Shown: positions 44,251-52,919 of the stretch, piece after piece | Layout: each line of letters opens with the position of its first letter | How positions within the stretch are numbered: position 1 is the first letter of the stretch | From: Cladorhizidae sp. MBARI D1340-BT2 | Lineage: Eukaryota > Porifera > Demospongiae > Poecilosclerida > Cladorhizidae | NCBI GenBank assembly: GCA_028752905.1 | Contig: JAQNBH010000006.1 | Coordinates: forward strand, 29,423,410-29,487,409 | Direction: 5' to 3' | DNA length: 64,000 bases | Translations under genes and position numbers: made by a program | Notes under the pieces: generated by a model | Database searches by the model: none | What the model was told of the DNA's origin: nothing | Seen by the model: only the letters and a program-made list of their open reading frames with translations

Positions 44251-45403
44251 ATACATCTCACCCCTCCTACTGTGCCTTCCACTGTAGAGCGTCCACTGAT
44301 CTCCGTCTTGACCAGAGACACTTCTTCCTTGGGCGTCAGTGGCTTGGACAAGTTCACATTATCGTACCTCTTCTTGAAACTTTTGGGCTTGGTACTATAG
44401 CATTCCGGTGCAAAATAACCTGGCTTCCCACATTTGAAGCATTTGGGTCTGTAGGATCCATCTGCCTTCGGCTTGTACTGCTTGTGATCATCTGTATTGC
44501 TCCCTTGTGTGTGTGTGCTCCTTGCTCTTGCCTCTTCCTCATTCAAGCTGCCTCATGTTCTATCTGCTGGTTGCCTATGCCTGTCTCCCTTCCGGAATAT
44601 CTGGTGGTGGAGTCGATCCAATATCGACTGGTCAACATGGGTCCTCCAGCCTCAGCTGCAGTGCTGGGTTTCTTGTCAGACACAATCTGTGCTACTTGTC
44701 TAGGCATAAGCTTCATTACAGTATCATGTACACACAAATCATTTACCTGCTGGATTGTTTTGCAGCCTTCTGTCCATCGTGTGATGAATTGGATAGCACA
44801 ACCCATCAGAGCCTCCCATCCTTCGTCTTGTTTCCGTTTGAGATTGTCCAATCTTTGTCGGTAAGCTTTTCTGGTCACACGGTAGAGTCGCAAAAGTGCT
44901 AGTTTGACTTGATCATAGTCTTCCTTTACATCCAGCTGCATTGCCAGATATACTCTGTTGGCATCCGGTTGGAACTCCGGAGCCAAATATCTCATCCAAT
45001 CCTTCTTGAGGACCTTGTATGCAGCCATATGGCTCTCTAAAACGTTGAAATAATCCAGGGCATCTTCATCTTCCTTCATTTCTCTGAACCGGGGTGCTTT
45101 GAATTGGCTGGGGGTAGGTACAGAGTCCAATTCTTCTATCCTGCCAGTGCTCCCTCTGCTCATCACTGTCATCAGCATTCTTTCCCATCTCTGTTCTCTT
45201 TTCTCCTCGGCTTCCGCTCGTTCGGTCGCCCATCTTTTCTCGTCTTCCTTTTGTTTCTCTGACTGGAGTTTAAACATTCGGAGCATATCAGACATTGTCA
45301 CTCTTTCCCCAATATCTTCTGGGTCCATTAGCGGTGAAGTTCTCCGCCTTTCTCCTTCTGTAGTGTCCTTTGCCTTACTTCTGGTATCCATTCTTCTTGT
45401 CAA
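44241..45403 (-). pseudogene. gypsy 3 gag with zinc knuckle
   Basis: An open 286-codon frame starts near 45391 (MDTRSKAKDTTEG). It has a charged coiled-coil stretch (residues about 40-85, KQKEDEKRWATERAEAEEK), then the capsid core (FKAPRFREMKEDEDALDYFN, RVYLAMQLDVKEDYDQVKLA, LYRVTRKAYRQRLDNLKR, MPRQVAQIVSDKKPSTAAEA). A frame change at 44543 leads to YRPKCFKCGKPGYFAPECYS, a zinc knuckle in which the His position of CX2CX4HX4C is Phe/Tyr. It belongs to a different gag subgroup from gypsy 1 and 4. Confidence 0.83.
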
Positions 45404-45433
45404 GGATAGTAGCTATCTCTATAGTTAAAAAAA

Positions 45434-45453
45434 ATCCCACCACTGTCACAAGT
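45434..45453 (-). other. primer-binding site of gypsy 3 (mutated)
   Basis: TCCCACCACTGTCACAAG differs by a few bases from the tRNA-Leu 3' end seen intact in elements 1 and 4 and in the second leader at 42969. Confidence 0.65.
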
Positions 45454-45855
45454 TGTGATTGGACCAAATCTGATATTACCCACAGACTCTGAGCCACTAA
45501 GTGTTGGTATGCTGCCACCACTCTACCTTTAAGCTATACACTAGGCTAGCAAGGTTAAGTAGAGAAACTTTAATATAGGACACTTACAAGACTCAGTACA
45601 ATGGCTAACTCCCAGAGCAGTAACAACTCCTCCCTTAACTGGGCTGGAGCCCCCACTTCTGGTTTCTGTCCATACATTGTAATCGTACATCGACCTATGA
45701 CATTTGCCCAACATAAACACATAACACACAAACACACTAAGCTGCAGACCACATTATTAACACTTCCTATTCATAATTAGTTACTCACTACTGGGTTCAC
45801 TCCACATCCTTAGTTATGCATTGGGAACAGTCTTGTTTTAATGTCGTCCTGCGAC
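45454..45855 (-). repeat. gypsy 3 5' LTR
   Basis: The 402-bp LTR has terminal inverted repeats TGTGATTGGAC and GTCCTGCGACA (the leader copy at 42988 has TGTGGCAGGAC, a better match). The primer site lies at its left side. Confidence 0.78.
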
Positions 45856-45879
45856 AGTCAGGTAAACTATTCCATATTC

Positions 45880-46035
45880 CTATTCCGTATTAGTCTCACC
45901 TGACATATTAGTCTCACCTGACATATTAGTCTCACCTGCCATATTAGTCACATGCAGACACCTGCCATATTTGTCTCACCGACATATTAGTCCCACCTGC
46001 CAAATAAATCTCACCTGTCATAGCAGAATATGAAT
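45880..46035. repeat. Ginger1-type subterminal repeats, inner part
   Basis: Words of the form CATATTAGTCTCACCTG recur about every 18-20 bases (45903, 45923, 45943, 45984), in the same orientation as at 39017. They lie between the gypsy 3 LTR and the Ulp1-PHD coding region. Confidence 0.75.
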
Positions 46036-46565
46036 GTGTTGTGTGTGTATTTAAAATACACAAGCTATATATAAATTGCAGTAAAAACATGGGAGGAGTA
46101 TCTAATATGGCAAGTAACTTGCCAACCCTCATTTCTCTCAGAATTTTTTTTTTTTATATTAAATTTTTCTCTCTAGCTATAGATATAGATTTTTTTGGCA
46201 ACAAATCTATCATCATGGGAGAAGTAATATGACAAGTGAGAATACTTGCCATTTACTATAATCACAATTAGATGAACAATTTTTCTTTTGTTTTGCTTCT
46301 CTGGATGATGGAGTGATAGAAGGACAGGGTCAGAGCATATATATGTGGTTCCTCAGCACCATCCTACAATTTCACTTGTGAAAACTTGTATCAAACAATA
46401 AACATATTTCCAGGTCAACCATGATATCCTAGGAAGACCACCAGAAAGTGTAGGATCTCCCAGTATTTTACAGATATGGAGAACTAAGACAGTTTATTTC
46501 ATGAAAATGAGACATTCATAATTACCCAGAAAAAAATCCCAACAAGAACAAACAGATTCAGTCTT

Positions 46566-46984
46566 AATTATTTAAGTGGCACCGAATTCCCTCTCCAAAC
46601 AACTGCCACAGTTCCACTCCTCCTCCTGGTTGATGATGGCTGATGGTGTAATCTGTGTACATGATTGGTGAAACCATTCACTGCATTGTGCCACTGTGAG
46701 GGCACAGTCATGGGGTTGTCTGCAAACACAGATCAATGGTTCCCTGAGAACAGTCTTGAGCTTCTTGCTTGTGGCTTCCCGTCGGCATCCTTGAACAGGG
46801 AATAGTTTGATGTGATATGTCTGGAAAGATCTCATCAGGTGGGACTGCATCTTTGTTTGATCAAATGTTATTGTTGATGGGTCCACACCATTGCATAATG
46901 CAGTTGCTACAGCAATGGCAAATAAACCACAGGCATTGCCTCCAACCTGTTGATGCATGTATGGTTTCTGTATGGTCAGGTGGT
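46566..46984 (-). pseudogene. Ginger1 transposase: Ulp1 catalytic-Cys half and PHD finger
   Basis: The frame starts LTIQKPYMHQQVGGNACGLF, where the Cys of NACGLFAIA is the nucleophile of Ulp1 (C48) proteases. Further on, CVCRQPHDCALTVAQCSEWF, HQSC and WNCGSC form a PHD zinc finger of C4HC3 type. The stop is at 46572. The first seven codons lie upstream of the ATG at 46958 and join, in phase and through a 5-bp target duplication, to 49530-49478 on the other side of gypsy 4. Ulp1 domains remove SUMO/ubiquitin-like proteins. In Ginger1 elements such a domain is known to follow the integrase-like transposase. Confidence 0.78.
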
Positions 46985-47097
46985 TGTCAGTAAATCTCTC
47001 CTAAGCTCCACCTAGGTCCTACTTTGTTTATCCAGACACCAGGTAACCTAAGTCTCAGAATCACACTGATTGACGCCCACAATCCAATTGTAGACCA
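46985..47097 (-). repeat. gypsy 4 3' LTR remnant
   Basis: TGTCAGTAAATCTCTCC onwards matches 48952-49067 with about seven differences. The homology breaks at GTAGACC. Confidence 0.88.
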
Positions 47098-48752
47098 CCT
47101 GCTAAAAAAATGGCTTTGAATACATCATCTTCGAACTCAAACGGCGTCTCGAAGTTTGATTCTAATTCGTCTTTCTCACTGACCTCTGGGTCAGTGAGCA
47201 TAACCCTCTCGTTCTCTTGTTGGGTTTTGGATTGCTCATCCTCCATGACTTTCTCATGCTCCTGGGCTCTGGTCATTACCATAGCTTGGTTCATTTCCCC
47301 TTTCCCAGCACTAGCTGATTCCTGCATTAGAAGCTCTTTCAGATCCGGAACATCTTGCCCCACCAGCATATCCACTGGTAAATGGGATGACACACCCACA
47401 GTCAGCTGATATTCCTTCCCCCCTAAGTTCAAGGTCACCTCAGCTTCAGGGAACCATGTCTTGGTCGCACTGGCGGTGGTGTATGGAAGGCTCCACCCCA
47501 GTCTCCTGTCCTTTGGCATGCAACGGGCATGTACTAACGACTTGGTACATCCCGTATCTAGCCATGCCTGAATCTTTCGTCCATTCAGCTGGGCCTCTCT
47601 GGTCCACTGATTATCCGACGTTCTTTGGTTCAGCTCACAACCAATTTGGGCATTCTCGAATTTTACTCGGCAGTCACGCTTCATGTGTCCCAATTGATTG
47701 CACCGAAAACATCTTACATCAGAGGGGTCTTTGGCTGGTGAGTACACGTATGCCCCACCCCCTTGGTTCCATCTCTGTTTGTAATTGTTTTCCTCCCTCC
47801 TTCTCGTTGAAGGTTGTTCTGGGAATACCTCCACCTGACGTGTTGGCTGCCATCCTGTAGGTCGATACGCCCCCACCTGACGAGTCGGCTGCCCTCCTGT
47901 AGGTCGATCCGCCCCCACCTGACGAGTTGGCTGCCCTCCTGTATCTCTGCTTGTGTATGATTGGTTTGCTAGGTGTCTCACAATCGACTCACATAATTCC
48001 TCATGAGTATCATAATCCAGGTTTCTCATCTGGTATTCGAGCCACCTAGGGAGTTTACCCAGAGTCAACTCAATTAGCACAGCATTCCGTGTATTCCTGG
48101 GGTTGGACTGTAGCCATTGATCGAACCACTGACGGTATGACCTCAACCAAGTATCTGGGTTGTTGAGATCCAACGACTGATCGAACACCTTCCTCCGGTA
48201 GGTCTCGGTGGAGATATGATACTGGGCCAGCAACGTCTCTTTTACTTCGACGTAATCTTCTTGCTGGTCCGCTGTCAATCGTGAAACCGCCATCATTCCC
48301 GCTCCTGTGATTGCTCCTCTGAGATACAGAGCCCACTTTTCTCGTGGCCACTCCCCTGCTCTTGCCATTACCTCAAAGATATCCAAGAAAGCCCCCATGT
48401 CATCAGAGCCCTCCTGGAACTTTTGTAGAACAAGTTTAGGCTTTGGTACCGTTGGTATCGCTCTCTCCGCTCTCCCTGTTTCTCTCAACAGTTCACATAA
48501 ACATGTGTGCTGTTCGGCCGCTCTCCTCTCTTCCCTCTCTGCCCTCTGCTGGTCCATCAGTATCGTTTGGGTCAACACGTCTGAAATTACGGCTGAGGTG
48601 TCCATGTTTCTCTCTTGGTAGCGGGGACCAGTCAGACGTGGAAGCTCAGGGGTCTCATTTGAGTGGGTAGTACAGGTATGACGTTCTCTCGATTCATCTG
48701 TCATCTTAGATGTCGGTCTCGAACCGTGTCTCCCCAAACGATCGAACGACAA
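47061..48752 (-). CDS. gypsy 4 gag-protease polyprotein, open frame
   Basis: The 563-codon frame is uninterrupted. The likely start is MSFDRLGRHGS at 48752 or the in-frame Met 16 codons on. The capsid core is at residues about 103-265 (KLVLQKFQEGSDDMGAFLDI, VSRLTADQQEDYVEVKETLL, LPRWLEYQMRNLDYDTHEEL). A 17-residue tandem repeat (TGGQPTRQVGADRP type, three copies) occupies about 272-318. The zinc knuckle CFRCNQLGHMKRDC is complete. The protease site is AWLDTGCTKSLVHARC with MLVGQDVPDL behind. The frame ends in an acidic tail that has lost the pol continuation. Its openness suggests recent insertion or chance survival. Confidence 0.9.
   Translation of the reverse strand: MSFDRLGRHGSRPTSKMTDESRERHTCTTHSNETPELPRLTGPRYQERNMDTSAVISDVLTQTILMDQQRAEREERRAAEQHTCLCELLRETGRAERAIPTVPKPKLVLQKFQEGSDDMGAFLDIFEVMARAGEWPREKWALYLRGAITGAGMMAVSRLTADQQEDYVEVKETLLAQYHISTETYRRKVFDQSLDLNNPDTWLRSYRQWFDQWLQSNPRNTRNAVLIELTLGKLPRWLEYQMRNLDYDTHEELCESIVRHLANQSYTSRDTGGQPTRQVGADRPTGGQPTRQVGAYRPTGWQPTRQVEVFPEQPSTRRREENNYKQRWNQGGGAYVYSPAKDPSDVRCFRCNQLGHMKRDCRVKFENAQIGCELNQRTSDNQWTREAQLNGRKIQAWLDTGCTKSLVHARCMPKDRRLGWSLPYTTASATKTWFPEAEVTLNLGGKEYQLTVGVSSHLPVDMLVGQDVPDLKELLMQESASAGKGEMNQAMVMTRAQEHEKVMEDEQSKTQQENERVMLTDPEVSEKDELESNFETPFEFEDDVFKAIFLAGGLQLDCGRQSV
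47830..47945. repeat. 51-bp coding minisatellite in gypsy 4 gag
   Basis: Units starting CACCTGACG(A/T)GT(C/T)GGCTGCC with GTAGGTCGAT recur at about 47832, 47876 and 47915. They encode the TRQVGxxRPTGGQP repeats between capsid and zinc knuckle. Confidence 0.8.
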
Positions 48753-48931
48753 AATGAGAAATTAATAGAACTAACAACCTAGCTCGAGTAGAGGGTCTGG
48801 TTTTCAAACTACAAGGTTGTGATCACCTGAGTTGTCCCTGTCTAGCTGTTACACAACTCTCTTAGAAGGGGGAAAAAATATAGATACAACAGAACAAATT
48901 CACATTCCTAGGATTCCCTTTCACTAAGAGA

Positions 48932-48949
48932 ATCCCACCGCTGCCACCA
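48932..48949 (-). other. primer-binding site (tRNA-Leu) of gypsy 4
   Basis: ATCCCACCGCTGCCACCA is identical to the 3' end of a metazoan tRNA-Leu plus CCA. It lies two bases from the LTR. Confidence 0.85.
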
Positions 48950-48951
48950 GT

Positions 48952-49477
48952 TGTCATGTGAATCTCTCCTAAGCTCCACCTAGGTTCTACTTTGTCTATC
49001 CAGACACCAAGTAACCTAAGTCTCAGAATCACACTGATTGATGCCCACAATCCAATTGTAGACCTACTGCTAAATCCTAGCAGCCTCCCTTCCCCGAGTA
49101 TAGATATGCTCATACACAAAGTGGTTCTTACAACAACGAATATATATGCACTTTCGAATACTCAGGCTACATGCACACAGTATAGCTTATAAATAAGTCT
49201 ATAGGCTTTTTCTCTATGTTCTAGTTTGTTCAGCTGTCTTTTATCATTCCGAGCTGTTTTTCCGGACACTCCCTTTCCTGGTGACCAATCAGAATACTTG
49301 CGGTTGTCCGTACTGTATCTATAGAATACTTTCGAAGGTCTTCCAGGACTACTGGTGAGAACGAGTGGCTATGTCTATTCTGTGTGGTTTGTGGTTGTAT
49401 CTCCTGATGTACTTTCTGCTTGTGTTGTTGAACAGGCGGTTGTGGTTGGTATTCATTAGTCAGAAAGGTTTCTGACA
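48952..49477 (-). repeat. gypsy 4 5' LTR
   Basis: The 526-bp LTR runs TGTCA...TGACA. It has a primer site at one end and a target duplication at the other. A chance open frame (49230-49634) crosses its edge. Confidence 0.87.
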
Positions 49478-49530
49478 GTGGCTTCCTTGATATAATTCCA
49501 TCCATGCCAGGCATTTTAGTGTATCCAGTT
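49478..49530 (-). pseudogene. Ginger1 Ulp1 exon, piece upstream of the gypsy 4 insertion
   Basis: The acceptor TTACTGTTGTTGGATCATTG/CAG ends at 49531. The 53-base piece reads LDTLKCLAWMELYQGSH. With the one base left over from the exon ending at 50025 it makes 18 whole codons. It then continues in frame at 46979 if the insertion is ignored. Confidence 0.75.
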
Positions 49531-50024
49531 CTGCAATGATCCAACAACAGTAAGAACAAACAAACGAAACAACTATTAATTGTTTGTAGTGTATAACTAC
49601 TATTTATTTCCAAGAATTGATTGAATGGTAACATGTACTGTACCTATTTTAGTGGGTTCATTGTTGTACCATACATTGGCATCTTGCCATTAATATTGAG
49701 CTGTGAATCATATTTAGGTGAAATTGACACTCTTGCAAGGCCCTGGTTCTTAATGTGATGCTTGAGTTGAGATACTATGTAAGTAAAAAATAGAGTATAG
49801 ATTTCTAAGCTCACAGCTGTAGTTATCAAGGAGCCCAATTTTTTTAATTGAGAGGATTAAAATAAAACAACACTGTTTGATCCAATGACATTATTCAATT
49901 TCCAATGCATGTCATAAAAGTTTTTGGAAATTGACAACAATTAATTCTTGATCCACCTAATCAGAATGTGTAATTTTTTTTAAAGTATAGCATATAAAAT
50001 ATTATCATTCAGGTTATTTCTTAC
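49531..50024 (-). other. intron of the Ginger1 Ulp1 gene
   Basis: The donor is ACCA/GTAAGAAA (exon end 50025) and the acceptor is CATTGCAG (49531). It is 494 bases, AT-rich and without a coding signal. Confidence 0.6.
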
Positions 50025-50790
50025 TGGTTCTTGTATAGAGGCTGTCATACACCCGCTCAGTCCCCTTGGGCATTCCTATGCTGGACACACAGACCCAGTG
50101 GCCACCAGTATTCATGATTTGGATATAATCCCGAACGGAGTTCAAGTTATTGAGCCTCCACTTCCTGGTGCCACATACCCAATGGACTGGAAGCCACCCA
50201 TATTTGGAAACTGATTGTGAAGTAGAGCCTGTGCACCTCATCTATGTGTGTGTCCTCTAGCCATGCTTCAGACAGCAGAATTTTTTTTAAGTCATCAGGG
50301 AATTTTCTGTAATGGACAGGTGGTTTGCAAGGCAAGGGTTTTCCAAGCATTCTAGGCACAACTTGTGTAACACTGGTTACAACACAGTCTGGTGTTGGCT
50401 CACTAGAGACAGGTGTGTTTCTATCAGGTGGTGGGAGGACTGGACTATCTTTCTTAGTCTGTCTAATGATTAGGCACTGCCTCTTCTCTGGACTCCCAGG
50501 GGAAGCTGTATAACTCAACCCATCAGATGGTCCAGCGTTGTTCGAACTGGTGTTGTGTGACAGGATGGATGAAGGTATCTCATGTTGAACTGGCATCTAT
50601 CTAGTTAAGTAAGGCTTCAAGAGCCCGACATTAACTTTAACCTTCATAATGTTTTGGTTGTTATCCTGCAGTGTGCAGAGTCCTTTGGGTGAGACATAGA
50701 CGATTACATAGGGTCCCAACTAGTCATGGACCAGCCTGTCTCCTTTTATGGATACCTTCCTTGCATTCCTCTTTTAAGGACACAATCACC
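50025..50790 (-). pseudogene. Ginger1 transposase: integrase GPY/F end and first half of Ulp1 domain
   Basis: From 50760 the frame reads GDRLVHD, stop, LGPYVIVYVSPKGLCTLQD and KVKVNVGLLKPY, the C-terminal GPY/F module of gypsy-type integrases. A Pro/Ser-rich linker (50596-50330) follows. The Ulp1 part then starts: LLSEAWLEDTHIDEVHRL (about 50270), LHNQFPNMGGFQSIGYVAPG in a second frame, LNNLNSVRDYIQIMNTGGHW (catalytic His) and RVYDSLYT (catalytic Asp) in a third. Two frameshifts (about 50225 and 50160) and a stop make it a pseudogene. The zinc finger and DDE core that should lie beyond 50790 are not visible. Confidence 0.78.
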
Positions 50791-50799
50791 TATGATAGT

Positions 50800-51200
50800 C
50801 AACTGGTTAGTAATATAAAATTAAAACCAGCCAGTAAAGTTCGAGCGACAGATAAAAAATATATCACAAAAAACAGACAAGGACATTCTAACATTTATCA
50901 AAACTCGGAAATACATCTATCCAGAAAATTTTATTATTCTTAGCCTTTCGATTTTTTCTCAGTAGGACTCCTATTTGATTCAGCTTATATAAAGGCACAC
51001 ATTAAAGGTACACATTAATTCATAAAAACAAACCTATTAGCCTCTTTTTGGCTTGGAATCGAAATAAGCTTTATGCTTCGCTTTAGCTTCTTCAACCGTA
51101 TCTTCTCATATGTACCTATGTGATTACAAAATAAAACGGATCTGTAACATGATTTTTGGGGAGTGCATCAAACATTTTCATTAAACTATTTGTCCCCCAT
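50800..51200. other. AT-rich, no gene recognised
   Basis: The expected upstream part of the Ginger1 transposase is absent here. No terminal repeat was found. Confidence 0.45.
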
Positions 51201-51214
51201 TTTTGGTTACAAAA

Positions 51215-51480
51215 AAGTGTCAGCAATTCCATGTCATATATTTATGTTTGCCAGTCAGTTTTGTTCTTACATCTGCCACATGCTTCTCCAAATTATATTG
51301 TATGTCTTCAGGAGACATAGTGAGTGAGATGTTTTCGTAGAAAAGCTCCTGCTCATTCTCATGTTTTGCATTATTGATGGCTATGGAACCCCTAGCTGTT
51401 CGGTAGAACATCAACACTGTTGCTTTGTTGGAGACTGGACACTTGTATTGATACCATAAGTTGTGGGGAGTACATATCTA
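51215..51480 (-). CDS. possible exon, unknown protein
   Basis: The frame reads leftwards WYQYKCPVSNKATVLMFYRT, ISLTMSPEDIQYNLEKHVAD and KLTGKHKYMTWNC, then TGA. The end, NC followed after one codon by HF, recalls the NCxHF element of LRAT/NlpC-type hydrolases. That rests on a few residues only. The frame may be a decayed exon. Confidence 0.25.
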
Positions 51481-51815
51481 CATAAGTACACAAACATCAT
51501 ACATAGAAATCATAACTCCAAGCAGCACATTCAAGGTATATGCATCTTTAGCTGAAGGCTTACACCAAAAACCATGTTTATATTTTAGTATATAAGAATT
51601 TGGAAAATAATTTACCATATTGCTACAATGTGCAATTTAGAGATTTTGAGCTCCAAAATGTATAATGCACTCTTAGTTTTGCGTTTTATAATAAGTACCA
51701 ATAATTATAACAAGATCGAATGGCACTTTTCTGCGCACTATCCTGAACATCCAGTACCCTCTGCACATTTTCGTTTGCTCTCCTGATACTTTTCTGATCG
51801 ATTCCTGCACCTGCT

Positions 51816-52237
51816 GGGATGTCCGAGTACAAAAAAAATTCTGAAAGAGATAAGATTTTGGTTGCTCTGTAACTAAACCATAATATATTGCAAAGTAGTT
51901 GAGCTCATTTGTGAGAACTGCTAATTGGAGGAGTTTGAAGAGCTAATTGAAACTTCTGGATGATGTTCCTCATTACGCGAATGGTACTATATCCTTTGGA
52001 CACATGTGCTCACAAATTTTCCCATTTTCCATTAAAAGGGAAAAAGGACTTTAATATAGGCTGCAATTCCAATGGAGGAGCTTCTTGAAGCGTCTGATTG
52101 CCAGACATGTTAAGTAACTAAGTGGCCTCCCTCTGTATATCACAAATGATGAGCTCAACAGACAATATATTATGGTTTAGTTACAGAGCAACCGAAATCT
52201 TATCTCTTTCAGAATTTTTTTTGTACTCGGACATCCC
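51816..52237. mobile_element. 422-bp foldback MITE with long inverted repeats
   Basis: Outer 75-bp arms (51816-51890 and 52163-52237) are inverted copies with one mismatch (start GGGATGTCCGAGTAC). The arms extend, with a 3-bp indel, to about 51921 and 52136. No coding frame. No target duplication could be recognised in the flanks. The superfamily is unknown. Confidence 0.92.
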
Positions 52238-52339
52238 ATTGAGCAGATGCCTTAGATAGAGTTCCTCATGGTCAGGGTGGTCCTGTAAGTACCAAACAAT
52301 CAATCATCAATCAACAAGCTAAGCCGTCAGGACCAAGTT

Positions 52340-52620
52340 ACTAATACGATAGTTTGCTAGAAGGGGAGGAGGTGAAGGGGAAGGAGGAGAGAAATATTTA
52401 AAGTGGCCGAAAATTATTTCTTAGTCCACCCATAGGACGAGAAATGGGTGATGCTCACAGTGAAGAAATCTTGAAAGATAGGGGGGGGGGCAAGAAGGGG
52501 GGAAAAAGGAGAAAAATACAAGAACCAAAAAGTCCAAAAAAAAAGTATATAAGGAAAGAAAAAGAAAGCAGCAAGTCTCCTCTACACACACTGAACGATG
52601 CCACAAAAAAAAAAAAAATT
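52340..52620. repeat. purine-rich tract
   Basis: A G/A-dominated region with G and A homopolymers resembles the one at 1050-1180. The Lys-rich frame inside it is a product of this composition. Confidence 0.6.
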
Positions 52621-52642
52621 TCCCTCTAAATTGGAGAAATTG

Positions 52643-52892
52643 TCAAAAATTTATTTTAGCAGTCCCACTTTTGAGTGACTGTCTTCCAATCACTAGTCTA
52701 AAAACAGGTGGTCTGTAACTAAGGTTATTGTAGCAATGGGATGGTAACTTCTTTGAACCTTGTGATGGCACTGAAGAAGGCTGAGGGGCACTGGGGGATT
52801 TGCCAGAGCCAACTTGCTTTCCAGAGGTGGCACACAGTTGAGTTAATTCCCTCTGATGATTCTCCAAAGAAGAACATTCCCTTCTTAAATGG
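52643..52892 (-). CDS. possible terminal exon of an unrecognised gene
   Basis: The acceptor TTGTTTCACTTCAG (exon from 52892) precedes an open frame: RRECSSLENHQRELTQL (short coiled coil), a Ser/Pro-rich stretch (SGKSPSAPQPSSVPSQGSKK), and a stop at 52643. The composition looks like a real protein tail. No upstream exon found. Confidence 0.3.
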
Positions 52893-52919
52893 CTGAAGTG
52901 AAACAAATACACAATCACA

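Larger units (their letters stand above)
42906..45855 (-). mobile_element. Ty3/gypsy retrotransposon 3, partly tandem, degenerate
   Basis: From the right: 5' LTR (45454-45855), primer site, gag (45403-44250), protease (about 44250-43931), linker and integrase (about 43900-43030). The integrase core then runs into the last 34 bases of an LTR (42988-43021), a second primer site (42969-42985) and the first codons of a second gag (42958-42906), where the CTAC array takes over. RT and RNase H are missing. Integrase again follows protease directly. Confidence 0.83.
46980..49482 (-). mobile_element. Ty3/gypsy retrotransposon 4 inserted in the Ginger1 Ulp1 exon
   Basis: The LTR (48952-49477), primer site (48932-48949) and one intact gag-protease frame (48752-47061) are joined to a 111-bp remnant of the 3' LTR (46985-47097). 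All of pol after protease and most of the 3' LTR are deleted. Target duplication is GTGGT (46980-46984) and GTGGC (49478-49482), four of five bases. Confidence 0.88.

Noticed and set aside
49230..49634. 134-codon minus-strand frame
   Set aside because: Most of it is LTR sequence of gypsy 4. Only the part over 49478-49530 is coding, and in a different frame.
52444..52629. Lys-rich 61-codon frame with an ATG
   Set aside because: It lies wholly in a purine-rich low-complexity tract and ends in a poly-A run. No support beyond composition.
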